A DNA stretch of 53,861 nt from Paracoccaceae bacterium (GTDB lineage Bacteria; Pseudomonadota; Alphaproteobacteria; Rhodobacterales; Rhodobacteraceae), in NCBI GenBank assembly GCA_009773375.1, contig WRPH01000002.1, forward strand, positions 98,640 through 152,500, written 5' to 3'. Made by a program: the position numbers and the translations under genes. Positions 16,937 through 25,804 of the stretch are shown here, piece by piece. Numbering within the stretch: the first letter of the stretch is position 1; every line of letters begins with the position of its first letter. The notes under the pieces are model-generated. The model saw only the letters and a list, made by a program, of their open reading frames with translations. It had not been told where the DNA came from and made no database searches.

Positions 16937-17018
16937 TGCTGACCTAAAATCGTGCCGATCCGTCAGAAATGATGACCTATCCCTGAAAAAACTGAAAGAT
17001 AGGTCAGCTATGCTGACT
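16937..17018 (+). promoter_or_regulatory. Repeated GCTGACCT-type sites upstream of gltD
   Basis: This short AT-richer gap holds four related sites: TGCTGACCT (16937), GATGACCTATC (16971), its near-inverse GATAGGTCAGC (16998), and TGCTGACT (17011). The last two form a perfect GTCAGC-TAT-GCTGAC palindrome (17003-17017). TGACCTATC (16973-16981) and GATAGGTCA (16998-17006) also form a 9-bp stem with a 16-nt loop. It is likely an operator array for the glutamate synthase operon, or it doubles as a uppP 3' hairpin. Confidence 0.5.
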
Positions 17019-17080
17019 TTTATTTCGCGCAAGCCCAAAGTATCAACGCCAAGCCGATAAATTCCACTTGGGGGCGCGTG

Positions 17081-18517
17081 ATGGCCGGGCAGAAAATGTT
17101 GAAGTTCGTAACTCTGGGCAAAGAGATGCCGCAGAAGCGCGATGCCGAAACCCGCAGCCATGACTTTGACGAGATCTATCGTCAGTTCGCCGCCGAAAAG
17201 GCCGCTGAACAGGCCAGCCGGTGCAGCCAGTGCGGCGTGCCCTATTGCCAGTCGCATTGCCCGTTGCACAACAACATCCCCGACTGGCTGCGCCTGACCG
17301 CCGAGGGGCGTCTGGAAGAAGCTTACGAGCTGTCACAGGCCACCAACACCTTCCCGGAAATCTGCGGCCGCATCTGCCCGCAGGACCGTCTGTGCGAAGG
17401 CAACTGTGTGATTGAACAATCCGGCCATGGCACCGTGACCATCGGCTCGGTGGAAAAATACCTGACCGACAAGGCGTGGGAAATGGGCTGGGTCAAGCCG
17501 ATCACCGCCCGCACCCAGCGGACCGAATCCGTTGGCATCATCGGGGCTGGCCCCGGTGGTCTTGCCGCCGCCGACGTGCTGCGCCGCGCCGGGGTGCAGG
17601 TCACGGTCTATGACCGCTACGACCGCGCCGGCGGCTTGCTGACCTATGGCATCCCCGGCTTCAAACTGGAAAAGCCGGTGGTGATGCAGCGCATCGCGCA
17701 GCTTGAACAGGCGGGCGTCACCTTCGTGCTGAACTGCCGCGTCGGCGAGGATATTTCCTTTGATGCCATCCGTGGCCAGCATGACGCCGTGCTGATTGCG
17801 ACCGGCGTTTACAAGGCCCGCGATATCGAAGCCCCCGGCGTCGGTGCCAAAGGTGTTGTCCGCGCGCTGGATTACCTGACCGCCTCCAACCGCAAATCCT
17901 TTGGCGATGACGTGGCCGAATTCGACTCGGGCGAGCTGAACGCGATGGGCAAGCGCGTTGTCGTCATCGGCGGCGGCGATACCGCGATGGACTGCGTGCG
18001 CACCGCGATCCGTCAGGGCGCGACTTCGGTGAAATGCCTCTATCGCCGTGACAAGGCCAACATGCCGGGCAGCCAGCGCGAAACCCAGAACGCCGAAGAA
18101 GAAGGCGTTGATTTCGTGTGGCTTTCCGCGCCGAAGGGCTTCACCGGCGGCGATAAGGTTGAAGGCGTGATGGTGCAGAAGATGCGTCTGGGCGCGCCCG
18201 ATGCCTCTGGCCGCCAGACGCCCGAGATCATCGAGGGTGCCGATTACGTCGAGCCCGCCGATCTGGTGGTGCAGGCGCTGGGCTTTGAACCCGAAGCCGT
18301 GCCGACGCTGTGGGGCGTGCCTGATCTGGCCGTCACCCGCTGGGGCACCATCAAGGCCGATTTCCGCAGCCACGCCACCAACCTGCCCGGTGTCTATGCC
18401 GCAGGCGATATCGTGCGCGGTGCCAGCCTTGTGGTCTGGGCGATCCGCGACGGGCGCGAAGCCGCCGACTCCATCCTCGCCTATCTGGCGCAACCCGCAT
18501 CTGTCGCAGCAGAGTGA
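17081..18517 (+). CDS. gltD: Glutamate synthase (NADPH) small subunit
   Basis: A 478-residue beta subunit that feeds NADPH electrons to the large subunit. N-terminal cysteines 48, 51, 56, 60 and 95, 99, 105, 109 are placed for two [4Fe-4S] clusters. GAGPGGLAAADVL binds FAD, and VVIGGGDTAMDCVR binds NADPH. The ATG at 17081 (after GGGGGC) is chosen over a GTG one codon earlier. It precedes a small secreted protein gene and gltB. It functions in cytoplasmic ammonia assimilation with glutamine synthetase. Confidence 0.95.
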   Translation: MAGQKMLKFVTLGKEMPQKRDAETRSHDFDEIYRQFAAEKAAEQASRCSQCGVPYCQSHCPLHNNIPDWLRLTAEGRLEEAYELSQATNTFPEICGRICPQDRLCEGNCVIEQSGHGTVTIGSVEKYLTDKAWEMGWVKPITARTQRTESVGIIGAGPGGLAAADVLRRAGVQVTVYDRYDRAGGLLTYGIPGFKLEKPVVMQRIAQLEQAGVTFVLNCRVGEDISFDAIRGQHDAVLIATGVYKARDIEAPGVGAKGVVRALDYLTASNRKSFGDDVAEFDSGELNAMGKRVVVIGGGDTAMDCVRTAIRQGATSVKCLYRRDKANMPGSQRETQNAEEEGVDFVWLSAPKGFTGGDKVEGVMVQKMRLGAPDASGRQTPEIIEGADYVEPADLVVQALGFEPEAVPTLWGVPDLAVTRWGTIKADFRSHATNLPGVYAAGDIVRGASLVVWAIRDGREAADSILAYLAQPASVAAE

Positions 18518-18549
18518 TGCCAGCATCACATCAGTAAGGAACCTGACCC

Positions 18550-19254
18550 ATGCGGACGGCCCTTCTTCCCCTGCTCTTGCTTGCTTCCCCCGCCTTTGCG
18601 GGCAGCTTCACGCCGCCGGAAGGCTGCACCACGCATCTGACCGTGCAATCGCGCGGCTGCTATGTGGCGAACTACTATACTTGTGAAGCCGACAATCCCG
18701 GCGACCAGTGGCGTGCGGATTTCGATCAGGAAGGCATGTTCTACACCTCGAAGATCGACCGCGAAACCCAGTGGGTTGAAAGCTACGATCTGAACCCGAT
18801 GGTCAAGCAAACGCTGGATGCCAACGCCGCCGATCCGGCGAATTTCTCCAGCCTGCTGGCGACCGGCCGCGATGATTTCGAATTCAGCCTGTCGAAAGAC
18901 AATGGCGAACATTCCAACGTCAAAGGCTATGATCAACTGACCGGCCAGACCGTCACCATCGACGGCGTGACCTTGCAGGAAACCGAATACGAATACGTCG
19001 AAACCGATGATGCCGGCACCGTGCTGCGTCAGGCGCGTGGCCGCGAATATGTCAGCGCCGAGTTTCGCAATTTCTTCTCGGGCCAATCCGAATGGTTCGA
19101 TGGCACCGACTGGCTGCCGATGGATGGCAGCCCGGTGCAATTCTTCTTTCCCGGCGAAAAAGGCTTCGCCGCGACGCAACCCTTGTTCGAATGCGATGCA
19201 GTGATGTCGTCACTGCCCCCCACCCCGGAGGTTCCAAGCCATGACAATCTATGA
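18550..19254 (+). CDS. Secreted protein of unknown function between gltD and gltB
   Basis: A 234-residue protein with a cleavable signal peptide (MRTALLPLLLLASPAFA). The mature part is acidic and beta-rich, with cysteines in GCTTH, RGCYV, YTCEAD and FECDAV that suit periplasmic disulfides. AAGGAA precedes the ATG. It lies 32 nt after gltD and overlaps the gltB start by 14 nt, so it is firmly within the glutamate synthase operon. I recognise the arrangement as recurrent in Rhodobacteraceae but know no function. A periplasmic protein inside a cytoplasmic nitrogen-assimilation operon is unexpected. Confidence 0.85.
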   Translation: MRTALLPLLLLASPAFAGSFTPPEGCTTHLTVQSRGCYVANYYTCEADNPGDQWRADFDQEGMFYTSKIDRETQWVESYDLNPMVKQTLDANAADPANFSSLLATGRDDFEFSLSKDNGEHSNVKGYDQLTGQTVTIDGVTLQETEYEYVETDDAGTVLRQARGREYVSAEFRNFFSGQSEWFDGTDWLPMDGSPVQFFFPGEKGFAATQPLFECDAVMSSLPPTPEVPSHDNL

Positions 19255-22200
19255 TGACGCCTGGGTAAAGGCCGAAGAAGCCAAGCGCGCCTGGCTGGAC
19301 GCGAACGGTCTGTATAAAACCGAAGATGAACATTCTTCCTGTGGCGTCGGCCTTGTGGTCGCGGTGTCCGGCAAGCCGTCGCGCAAGGTGGTGGAAAACG
19401 GCATCAACGCGCTGAAGGCGATCTGGCATCGCGGCGCAGTCGATGCCGATGGCAAGACCGGCGACGGCGCAGGCATCCATGTGCAGATCCCGGTCAAGTT
19501 CTTTTACGATCAGGTCCGTCGCACCGGCCATGAACCCGATATGAACAAGCTGATCGCGGTCGGTCAGGTATTCCTGCCGCGCACCGATTTCGGCGCGCAG
19601 GAACGCTGCCGGACCATCGTGGAAACCGAAGTGCTGCGCATGGGCCATTACATCTATGGCTGGCGTCACGTTCCGGTGGATACCTCGGTGCTGGGCGACA
19701 AAGCCAACGCCACCCGGCCCGAGATTGAACAGATCCTGATCCGCAACGACAAGGGCATTGATGAAGAACAGTTCGAACGCGAGCTGTATATCATCCGGCG
19801 CCGCATCGAAAAGGCGGCGCTGGCCAGCCAGATTCAGGGCATGTATCTGTGCAGCCTGTCCTGCCGGTCGATCATCTACAAGGGCATGATGCTGGCCGAA
19901 CAGGTCGCGGTGTTCTACCCCGATCTGATGGACGACCGCTTTGAGTCTGCCTTTGCGATCTATCATCAGCGCTATTCCACCAACACCTTCCCGCAGTGGT
20001 GGCTGGCGCAGCCCTTCCGCATGTTGGCCCATAACGGCGAGATCAACACGCTGAAAGGCAACGTCAACTGGATGAAAAGCCACGAGATTCGCATGGCCTC
20101 CAGTGCCTTTGGCGATGCGGCGGAAGACATCAAGCCGATCATCCCCGGCGGCACGTCAGATTCCGGCGCGCTGGATGCGGTGTTCGAAGTGCTGGTGCGG
20201 TCTGGCCGCAACGCGCCGCTTGCCAAGACCATGCTGGTGCCGGAAGCGTGGAGCAAAGCCACCACCGACATGAAGCCCGCCTGGGCCGATATGTATGCCT
20301 ATTGCAACGCCGTGATCGAACCCTGGGATGGCCCCGCCGCGCTGGCGATGACCGATGGCCGCTGGGTCTGCGGCGGGCTGGACCGCAACGGTCTGCGCCC
20401 GATGCGCTATGTCGTCACGGGTGACGGGCTGCTGATTGCAGGGTCCGAAGCGGGCATGGTGCCGGTGGACGAAGCCACCATCCGCGAAAAGGGCGCGCTT
20501 GGGCCGGGGCAGATGATTGCCGTCGATATGGCCGAGGGCAAGCTTTACCATGACGTGGCGCTGAAAGATAAACTGTCGGCCAGCCAGCCCTATGGCGAAT
20601 GGATCGAGAAAATCGTCGATCTGAACGCGCTGCTGCGCGATGTGCCGGAAGAACCGATGTTCGAAGGCGCCGACCTGCGCCGCCGCCAGATCGCGGCTGG
20701 CTTTACGGTCGAAGAGCTGGAGCAGGTTCTGGCGCCGATGGCCGAAGACGGCAAGGAAATGATCGCCTCGATGGGCGATGATACCCCCGCCGCCGTGCTG
20801 TCGAAGGTCTACCGTCCGCTGTCGCATTTCTTCCGGCAGAACTTCAGCCAGGTCACCAACCCACCGATCGACTCGCTTCGTGAAGGCCGGGTGATGTCGC
20901 TGAAAACCCGCTTTGGCAACCTGCGCAACGTGCTGGACGAATCCAACGCGCAATCCGAGATTCTGGTGCTGGAAAGCCCCTTCCTTGCCAATTCGGAATT
21001 TGACGTGGTGGTCAAGCGCTTTGGCGATCAGGTGGCGTTCATCGACTGCAGCTTCCCGGTCGCCGCTGGCCCGGATGCGCTGCGTCAGGGGCTGGAACGT
21101 ATCCGCGCCGAAGCCGAAGACGCCGTGCGGTCCGGTGCCGGTCAACTGGTGCTGACCGACCAGCATCAAGGCCCGGAAAAGGTGGCGATGCCGATGATTC
21201 TGGCCACCTCGGCCGTGCATAGCTGGCTGACCCGCAAGGGCCTGCGCACCTTCTGTTCGATCAACGTGCGCTCGGCGGAATGCATCGACCCCCACTATTT
21301 CGCCGTGCTGATCGGCGCGGGGGCCACCACCGTCAACGCCTATCTGGCGCAAGACAGCATTGCGGATCGCATCCGTCGCGGCTTGCTGGAAGGCAGCCTC
21401 GTCGATGCGATGCGCCGCTATGGCTATGCGGTCGATGCGGGCTTGCTGAAGATCATGTCCAAGATGGGCATTTCGGTGATCTCGTCCTATCGCGGTGGCC
21501 TGAACTTTGAAGCCGTGGGGCTGTCGCGCGCCATGGTGGCGGAATATTTCCCCGGCATGCAGTCGCGGATTTCCGGCATCGGTCTGCATGGCATTCAGCT
21601 GAAGGTCGAGGAAGTCCACGCCAAGGGCTGGCTGGGCGGTGCGGATGTGCTGCCGATTGGCGGCTTCTACAAAGCCCGCCGCTCGGGTGAAAAGCACGCC
21701 TGGGAAGCGCAGACGATGCACCTGCTGCAATCGGCCTGCGACCGCGCGTCGTTTGACCTCTGGAAGCAATACTCGGCTGCGATGCGGTCCAACCCGCCGA
21801 TCCATATCCGTGATCTGTTGGATATCAAGACCTTGGGCAAGCCGGTGCCGATTGAGGAAGTCGAATCCATCACCTCGATCCGCAAACGGTTCGTGACGCC
21901 GGGCATGTCGTTGGGGGCCTTGGGGCCAGAGGCGCACAAGACCCTGAACGTCGCGATGAACCGCATCGGTGCGAAATCTGACAGCGGTGAAGGCGGTGAA
22001 GATCCGGCGCACTTCCTGCCGGAGGCCAACGGCGACAACCCCTCGGCCAAGATCAAACAGGTGGCTTCGGGCCGGTTCGGTGTTACCGCCGAATACCTGA
22101 ACGCCTGCGAGGAGTTGGAAATCAAGGTCGCGCAGGGTGCCAAGCCCGGCGAAGGCGGCCAGTTGCCCGGCATGAAAGTGACCGAGCTGATCGCCCGCCT

Positions 22201-23779
22201 GCGCCATTCCACCAAAGGCGTGACGCTGATTTCACCGCCGCCGCACCACGACATCTATTCGATCGAAGACCTCGCGCAGCTGATCTATGATCTGAAGCAG
22301 ATCAACCCGCGCGCCAAAGTCACGGTAAAGCTGGTGTCGGCGTCGGGCGTCGGTACCATCGCCGCAGGCGTGGCCAAGGCGAAAGCCGATATCATCCTGA
22401 TCTCCGGCCATAACGGCGGCACCGGGGCTTCCCCCGGCACCTCGATCAAATACGCCGGTCTGCCGTGGGAAATGGGTTTGACCGAGGCGCATCAGGTTCT
22501 GGCGATGAACAACCTGCGCGAGCGGGTGACGCTGCGCACCGATGGCGGCCTGCGCACTGGCCGTGATGTGGTGATGGCCGCGATGATGGGGGCCGAGGAA
22601 TACGGCATCGGCACCGCCGCGCTCATCGCGATGGGCTGCATCATGGTGCGTCAGTGCCAGTCGAACACCTGCCCGGTCGGCGTCTGCACTCAGGACACCG
22701 CCTTGCGTGCCAAATTCACCGGCACGGCGGATAAGGTTGTCAACCTGATCACCTTCTACGCGCAGGAAGTGCGCGAGATTCTGGCCAGCATCGGCGCGCG
22801 CAGCATGGATGAAATCATCGGGCGTGCCGATCTGCTGTCACAGGTATCGCGCGGCTCGGCCCACCTTGATGATCTGGACCTCAACCCGCTGCTGATCACC
22901 GTCGATGGCGCGTCGAAGATCACCTATGACCGCTCCAAGCCGCGCAATGCGGTGCCGGATACGCTGGATGCCGAAATCGTCAAGGACGGCGCGCGCTTCT
23001 TTGAAGATGGCGAGAAGATGCAGCTGTCTTACGCGGTGCGCAACACGCTGCGCACCATCGGCACCCGCGCCTCCAGCCATATCGTCAAGAAATTCGGCAT
23101 GCGGAACAGCCTGCAACCGGATCATCTGACGGTAAAGCTGGCCGGGTCTTGTGGTCAGTCGCTGGGCGCGTTTGCCGTCAACGGGTTGAAGATCGAGGTG
23201 TTGGGCGACGCCAACGACTATGTTGGCAAGGGCCTGTCCGGTGGCACCATCGTCGTGCGCCCGAAAATGTCCTCGCCGCTGAAGGCCGAAGATAACACCA
23301 TCATCGGCAATACCGTGCTCTATGGCGCAACGGCGGGCTATCTGTTTGCCTCCGGTCGCGCGGGTGAACGGTTTGCCGTGCGCAATTCGGGCGCGTCGGT
23401 GGTGGTCGAAGGCTGCGGCTCGAACGGTTGCGAATACATGACCGGCGGTGTCGCGGTTATTCTGGGTCGCATCGGTGCCAACTTCGGCGCGGGCATGACC
23501 GGGGGGATGGCCTATGTTTATGATCCCAAAGGCGTGGCCGGGGATTTCATGAACGATGAAACCATCCTGACCTGCGCCGTCGGCCATCCGCATTGGGAAG
23601 CGCAACTGCGCGGCCTGATCGAACGTCACGCCGCCGAAACCGGCTCCCGCATCGCCACCCGGTTGTTGGCCGACTGGGCAACCGAGCGCGGCAACTTCCT
23701 GCAAATCTGCCCGAAAGAAATGCTGCCCCATCTGGCGCATCCGCTGTCGGTGGAGGCCGCGAAAGTTCCGGCTGAGTAA
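19241..23779 (+). CDS. gltB: Glutamate synthase large subunit
   Basis: A 1512-residue alpha subunit making glutamate from glutamine and 2-oxoglutarate. A 33-residue propeptide precedes Cys34 (EHSSCGVG), the N-terminal nucleophile of the class II amidotransferase domain after maturation. The central and FMN-binding synthase domains follow (SGHNGGTGASPGTS, LRTDGGLRTGRDV), with the [3Fe-4S] cysteines in CIMVRQCQSNTCPVGVC and a C-terminal GXGXG beta-helix domain. It is full length. The start overlaps the secreted-protein gene by 14 nt and a strong terminator follows. Confidence 0.97.
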   Translation: MTIYDDAWVKAEEAKRAWLDANGLYKTEDEHSSCGVGLVVAVSGKPSRKVVENGINALKAIWHRGAVDADGKTGDGAGIHVQIPVKFFYDQVRRTGHEPDMNKLIAVGQVFLPRTDFGAQERCRTIVETEVLRMGHYIYGWRHVPVDTSVLGDKANATRPEIEQILIRNDKGIDEEQFERELYIIRRRIEKAALASQIQGMYLCSLSCRSIIYKGMMLAEQVAVFYPDLMDDRFESAFAIYHQRYSTNTFPQWWLAQPFRMLAHNGEINTLKGNVNWMKSHEIRMASSAFGDAAEDIKPIIPGGTSDSGALDAVFEVLVRSGRNAPLAKTMLVPEAWSKATTDMKPAWADMYAYCNAVIEPWDGPAALAMTDGRWVCGGLDRNGLRPMRYVVTGDGLLIAGSEAGMVPVDEATIREKGALGPGQMIAVDMAEGKLYHDVALKDKLSASQPYGEWIEKIVDLNALLRDVPEEPMFEGADLRRRQIAAGFTVEELEQVLAPMAEDGKEMIASMGDDTPAAVLSKVYRPLSHFFRQNFSQVTNPPIDSLREGRVMSLKTRFGNLRNVLDESNAQSEILVLESPFLANSEFDVVVKRFGDQVAFIDCSFPVAAGPDALRQGLERIRAEAEDAVRSGAGQLVLTDQHQGPEKVAMPMILATSAVHSWLTRKGLRTFCSINVRSAECIDPHYFAVLIGAGATTVNAYLAQDSIADRIRRGLLEGSLVDAMRRYGYAVDAGLLKIMSKMGISVISSYRGGLNFEAVGLSRAMVAEYFPGMQSRISGIGLHGIQLKVEEVHAKGWLGGADVLPIGGFYKARRSGEKHAWEAQTMHLLQSACDRASFDLWKQYSAAMRSNPPIHIRDLLDIKTLGKPVPIEEVESITSIRKRFVTPGMSLGALGPEAHKTLNVAMNRIGAKSDSGEGGEDPAHFLPEANGDNPSAKIKQVASGRFGVTAEYLNACEELEIKVAQGAKPGEGGQLPGMKVTELIARLRHSTKGVTLISPPPHHDIYSIEDLAQLIYDLKQINPRAKVTVKLVSASGVGTIAAGVAKAKADIILISGHNGGTGASPGTSIKYAGLPWEMGLTEAHQVLAMNNLRERVTLRTDGGLRTGRDVVMAAMMGAEEYGIGTAALIAMGCIMVRQCQSNTCPVGVCTQDTALRAKFTGTADKVVNLITFYAQEVREILASIGARSMDEIIGRADLLSQVSRGSAHLDDLDLNPLLITVDGASKITYDRSKPRNAVPDTLDAEIVKDGARFFEDGEKMQLSYAVRNTLRTIGTRASSHIVKKFGMRNSLQPDHLTVKLAGSCGQSLGAFAVNGLKIEVLGDANDYVGKGLSGGTIVVRPKMSSPLKAEDNTIIGNTVLYGATAGYLFASGRAGERFAVRNSGASVVVEGCGSNGCEYMTGGVAVILGRIGANFGAGMTGGMAYVYDPKGVAGDFMNDETILTCAVGHPHWEAQLRGLIERHAAETGSRIATRLLADWATERGNFLQICPKEMLPHLAHPLSVEAAKVPAE

Positions 23780-23782
23780 AGC

Positions 23783-23809
23783 AAAGGCCCCCGAAAGGGG
23801 GCCTTTTTT
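23783..23809 (+). terminator. Intrinsic terminator after gltB
   Basis: A perfect 10-bp stem AAAGGCCCCC / GGGGGCCTTT with a GAAA tetraloop, followed by further Ts. It lies between convergent gltB and the ParE toxin gene; the toxin stop codon begins in its T-tract, so it may serve both directions. Confidence 0.92.
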
Positions 23810-24120
23810 CAGTCCTGCAAATGCGTGGGAATATCGCGCGCGCTGTGTAAGACGCGCCAAATCTGAACCCCATCTGGCAAATCCAGATATAAAATCAGAT
23901 GCGGAAACCCTTTTATCGGCCAAATCCGCAATGCTGGGCTTCGCAGCGCCAGCGCCAAGCGTGGCGACCCGATGCCCGGTTCTTGCCTGATCTGCCTGAT
24001 TGCAAACTCGAACACATCGAGAAAACGGCCGGCAACTTCGACTCCAGCTTCGGCGAGGTAGTAGTCAAGGATGGAACCAACATCCGCCAGCGCCGCCTCG
24101 GGCAGTTCGGCCTGGGTCAT
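23809..24120 (-). CDS. ParE/RelE-family toxin
   Basis: A 103-residue protein with the ParE fold signature: an N-terminal helical hairpin (AALADVGSILDYYLAEAG, FLDVFEFAIRQI), then RIWPIKGFPHLILYLDLPDGVQIWRVLHSARDI, the typical C-terminal beta-sheet with conserved Arg, Tyr and the VLHxxRD motif. ParE toxins poison DNA gyrase; RelE-like relatives cleave mRNA. It overlaps the antitoxin stop by 4 nt (ATGA) and ends against the gltB terminator. It appears intact. Confidence 0.88.
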   Translation of the reverse strand: MTQAELPEAALADVGSILDYYLAEAGVEVAGRFLDVFEFAIRQIRQEPGIGSPRLALALRSPALRIWPIKGFPHLILYLDLPDGVQIWRVLHSARDIPTHLQD

Positions 24121-24347
24121 CGTTGCAGATCAACCCTCGCGCGAAGCTGCGAGAAAAATCCTTCATCGAAAGCTTCAATCGACGTGGGCTTGCTGCCGTC
24201 GAGCTTCGCCCGCAGCTCCGCCACCTCACGCTGCTGCCGGATAAGGTCGCGGATATATTCGCTGGACGACATGAAGCCGCGCGTGCGGACCTGTTCGTCC
24301 ACAAAGGCTTTCATATCATCGGGCAAAGAGATGTTCATCGTGCTCAT
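24117..24347 (-). CDS. ParD-family antitoxin
   Basis: A 76-residue antitoxin. The N-terminal ribbon-helix-helix (MNISLPDDMKAFVDEQVRTR, SSSEYIRDLI) binds DNA and autoregulates; the C-terminal acidic and basic tail (SIEAFDEGFFSQLRARVDL) wraps the toxin. The ATG at 24347 has AAGGTG upstream and is preferred to a GTG two codons earlier. It is translationally coupled to the downstream toxin gene. Confidence 0.88.
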   Translation of the reverse strand: MSTMNISLPDDMKAFVDEQVRTRGFMSSSEYIRDLIRQQREVAELRAKLDGSKPTSIEAFDEGFFSQLRARVDLQR

Positions 24348-24395
24348 CCCCACACCTTACCGCATTGGCAGGATTTGGCAAGATTTGCCATCGGC

Positions 24396-24905
24396 TCAGG
24401 TCAGTTCAACAACCCCGACCACCGGGTTCTTGCCATAGACTTTCGCGCATTTCGGGCAGGTGGTGTAAAAGAACCAGACCGCCTTCGGCTCCCGCCCCCG
24501 CGCACGGGCCAGCGCTTCCATCTCACCGTGCCAGTGCCGCACCTGCCCGTAATCGCCCTCGAACACCCGCGTCAGAAAATCGCCCGAGACCGAGATCATC
24601 TCCTCCCCCGGCACATCGCCCGTCACCGCAAACAGATGTTCGGCCGAAAACGCCGACACTTCGCGCGACAGCACCAGCCAATGTGTCGGATCGACCGCTT
24701 GCGCCGCAGCCATCGCCGCTTGCACTCGCGTAAACACCTTGCCCATATTCAAAGGCACATGCGCGACCGAGATCGTCTTGGCCCGCAAAAACCGTTTATC
24801 CTTGAAATGCAACTCTTGCCCGTCCCAACCCACCGGATTGAAGCGCGGGCAACAGTTGGTCGGGTTATCGGATTGATCGAGATAGGGGGTCTGATTGGTC
24901 AGCAT
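24396..24905 (-). CDS. Conserved protein of unknown function with a CxxC motif
   Basis: A 169-residue cytoplasmic protein (LTNQTPYLDQSDNPTNCCPRFNP start). Cys-Cys near residue 19 and FFYTTCPKCAKVYGKN near the C-terminus could bind a metal or be redox-active. Conserved-looking HVPLNMGKVF and DVPGEEM segments lie between. GGAGGTGG precedes the ATG at 24905, which is chosen over an in-frame TTG. It resembles a widespread proteobacterial hypothetical family, but I do not know a function. It lies just beyond the 3' end of glpR, on the same strand. Confidence 0.8.
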   Translation of the reverse strand: MLTNQTPYLDQSDNPTNCCPRFNPVGWDGQELHFKDKRFLRAKTISVAHVPLNMGKVFTRVQAAMAAAQAVDPTHWLVLSREVSAFSAEHLFAVTGDVPGEEMISVSGDFLTRVFEGDYGQVRHWHGEMEALARARGREPKAVWFFYTTCPKCAKVYGKNPVVGVVELT

Positions 24906-24971
24906 CGCCACCTCCAATATAAAATTCGAATCTACCGCAGCCCCAACGCCCCCACCATGATTCAGCGCAAA

Positions 24972-25730
24972 TCAGCCGACCAGCACCCGCACGCCCCATG
25001 CCGCGCAGGCCAGCGCCAAAGCGTCCGGCGGCGGCTGATCCGTCACCCAGACCGCCACCTCGGCCAGCGACCCCAGCCGCACCGGCGCGCGCCGCTCCAG
25101 TTTCGAATGATCCGCCGCCAGAATAACCTGCCGCGCCCGCGCCATGATCACCTTGGAAACCCGCACTTCGGCCAGATCGTAATCCAGCAGATCGCCCGCA
25201 CTATCCAAAGCCGACACGCCGATCACCGCGAAATCCACCTTGAACTGCTCAAAGAACCCCGAGGTCAACTCGCCCACCAAGCCGCCATCCGACCGCCGCA
25301 GCACGCCCCCCGCCACGATCACCTCGCAGCCGGGATTATAGGCCAATATGTTGGCAACATTCATGTTATTGGTCAGCACCGTCAGATTGCGGTGCCGCAG
25401 CAACTCGCGTGCGACCGCTTCGGTCGTGGTGCCAAGGTTCAGGATGATGCTGGCATTATCCGGGATCAGCGCCGCCACTGCCCGCCCGATCGCCGCCTTC
25501 GCCCCGGCATGGCTGCGCGCCCGCGCCGCATAGTCGATGTTGGAAACCCCGCCGCGCGCCACAGCCCCACCATGCACCCGGTCCAGCTGCCCCGCCGCGA
25601 CGATCCCGGCCAGATCGCGGCGGATCGTCTGCACCGTCACCCCGAACCGCTGCGCCAGATCCTCCACCACCACGCGGCCAGAGGCGCGCGCAATCGCCAC
25701 AATCTCACCCTGCCGGAAGCTCAAGCCCAT
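24972..25730 (-). CDS. glpR: DeoR/GlpR family transcriptional repressor
   Basis: A 252-residue DeoR-family protein. The N-terminal HTH (RVVVEDLAQRFGVTVQTIRRDL) is followed by a DeoR C-terminal sugar-phosphate sensor domain (LNLGTTTEAVARELL, then DLDYDLAEVRVSK). It is divergent from glpD and near glpK, so it is very likely the glycerol-3-phosphate-responsive repressor of the glp genes. The 74-bp divergent gap contains tandem repeats suited to its binding. Confidence 0.9.
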   Translation of the reverse strand: MGLSFRQGEIVAIARASGRVVVEDLAQRFGVTVQTIRRDLAGIVAAGQLDRVHGGAVARGGVSNIDYAARARSHAGAKAAIGRAVAALIPDNASIILNLGTTTEAVARELLRHRNLTVLTNNMNVANILAYNPGCEVIVAGGVLRRSDGGLVGELTSGFFEQFKVDFAVIGVSALDSAGDLLDYDLAEVRVSKVIMARARQVILAADHSKLERRAPVRLGSLAEVAVWVTDQPPPDALALACAAWGVRVLVG

Positions 25731-25731
25731 G

Positions 25732-25786
25732 TTCGCTTTTCTTCGCTTTAGTCAAACCCGCGCGCAGTATTGACCAAAACCGCGCG
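25732..25786. promoter_or_regulatory. Tandem repeats in the glpR-glpD divergent region
   Basis: Two direct repeats TTCGCTTT at 25732 and 25742 (10-bp period) lie just in front of glpR; direct TTCG-T-rich repeats are typical of DeoR-family operators. A second pair, TCAAACCCGCGCGC (25752) and CCAAAACCGCGCGC (25773), repeats with a 21-bp period nearer glpD. Confidence 0.5.
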
Positions 25787-25804
25787 CCTGACCACACTCC
25801 GCCC

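Noticed and set aside
16973..17006. Hairpin after uppP as a classical intrinsic terminator
   Set aside because: The stem is only 9 bp and AT-containing, with no T-run after it; the repeated half-sites fit an operator array better.
20156..22207. 683-codon minus-strand frame opposite gltB
   Set aside because: Shadow of gltB with no recognisable domain.
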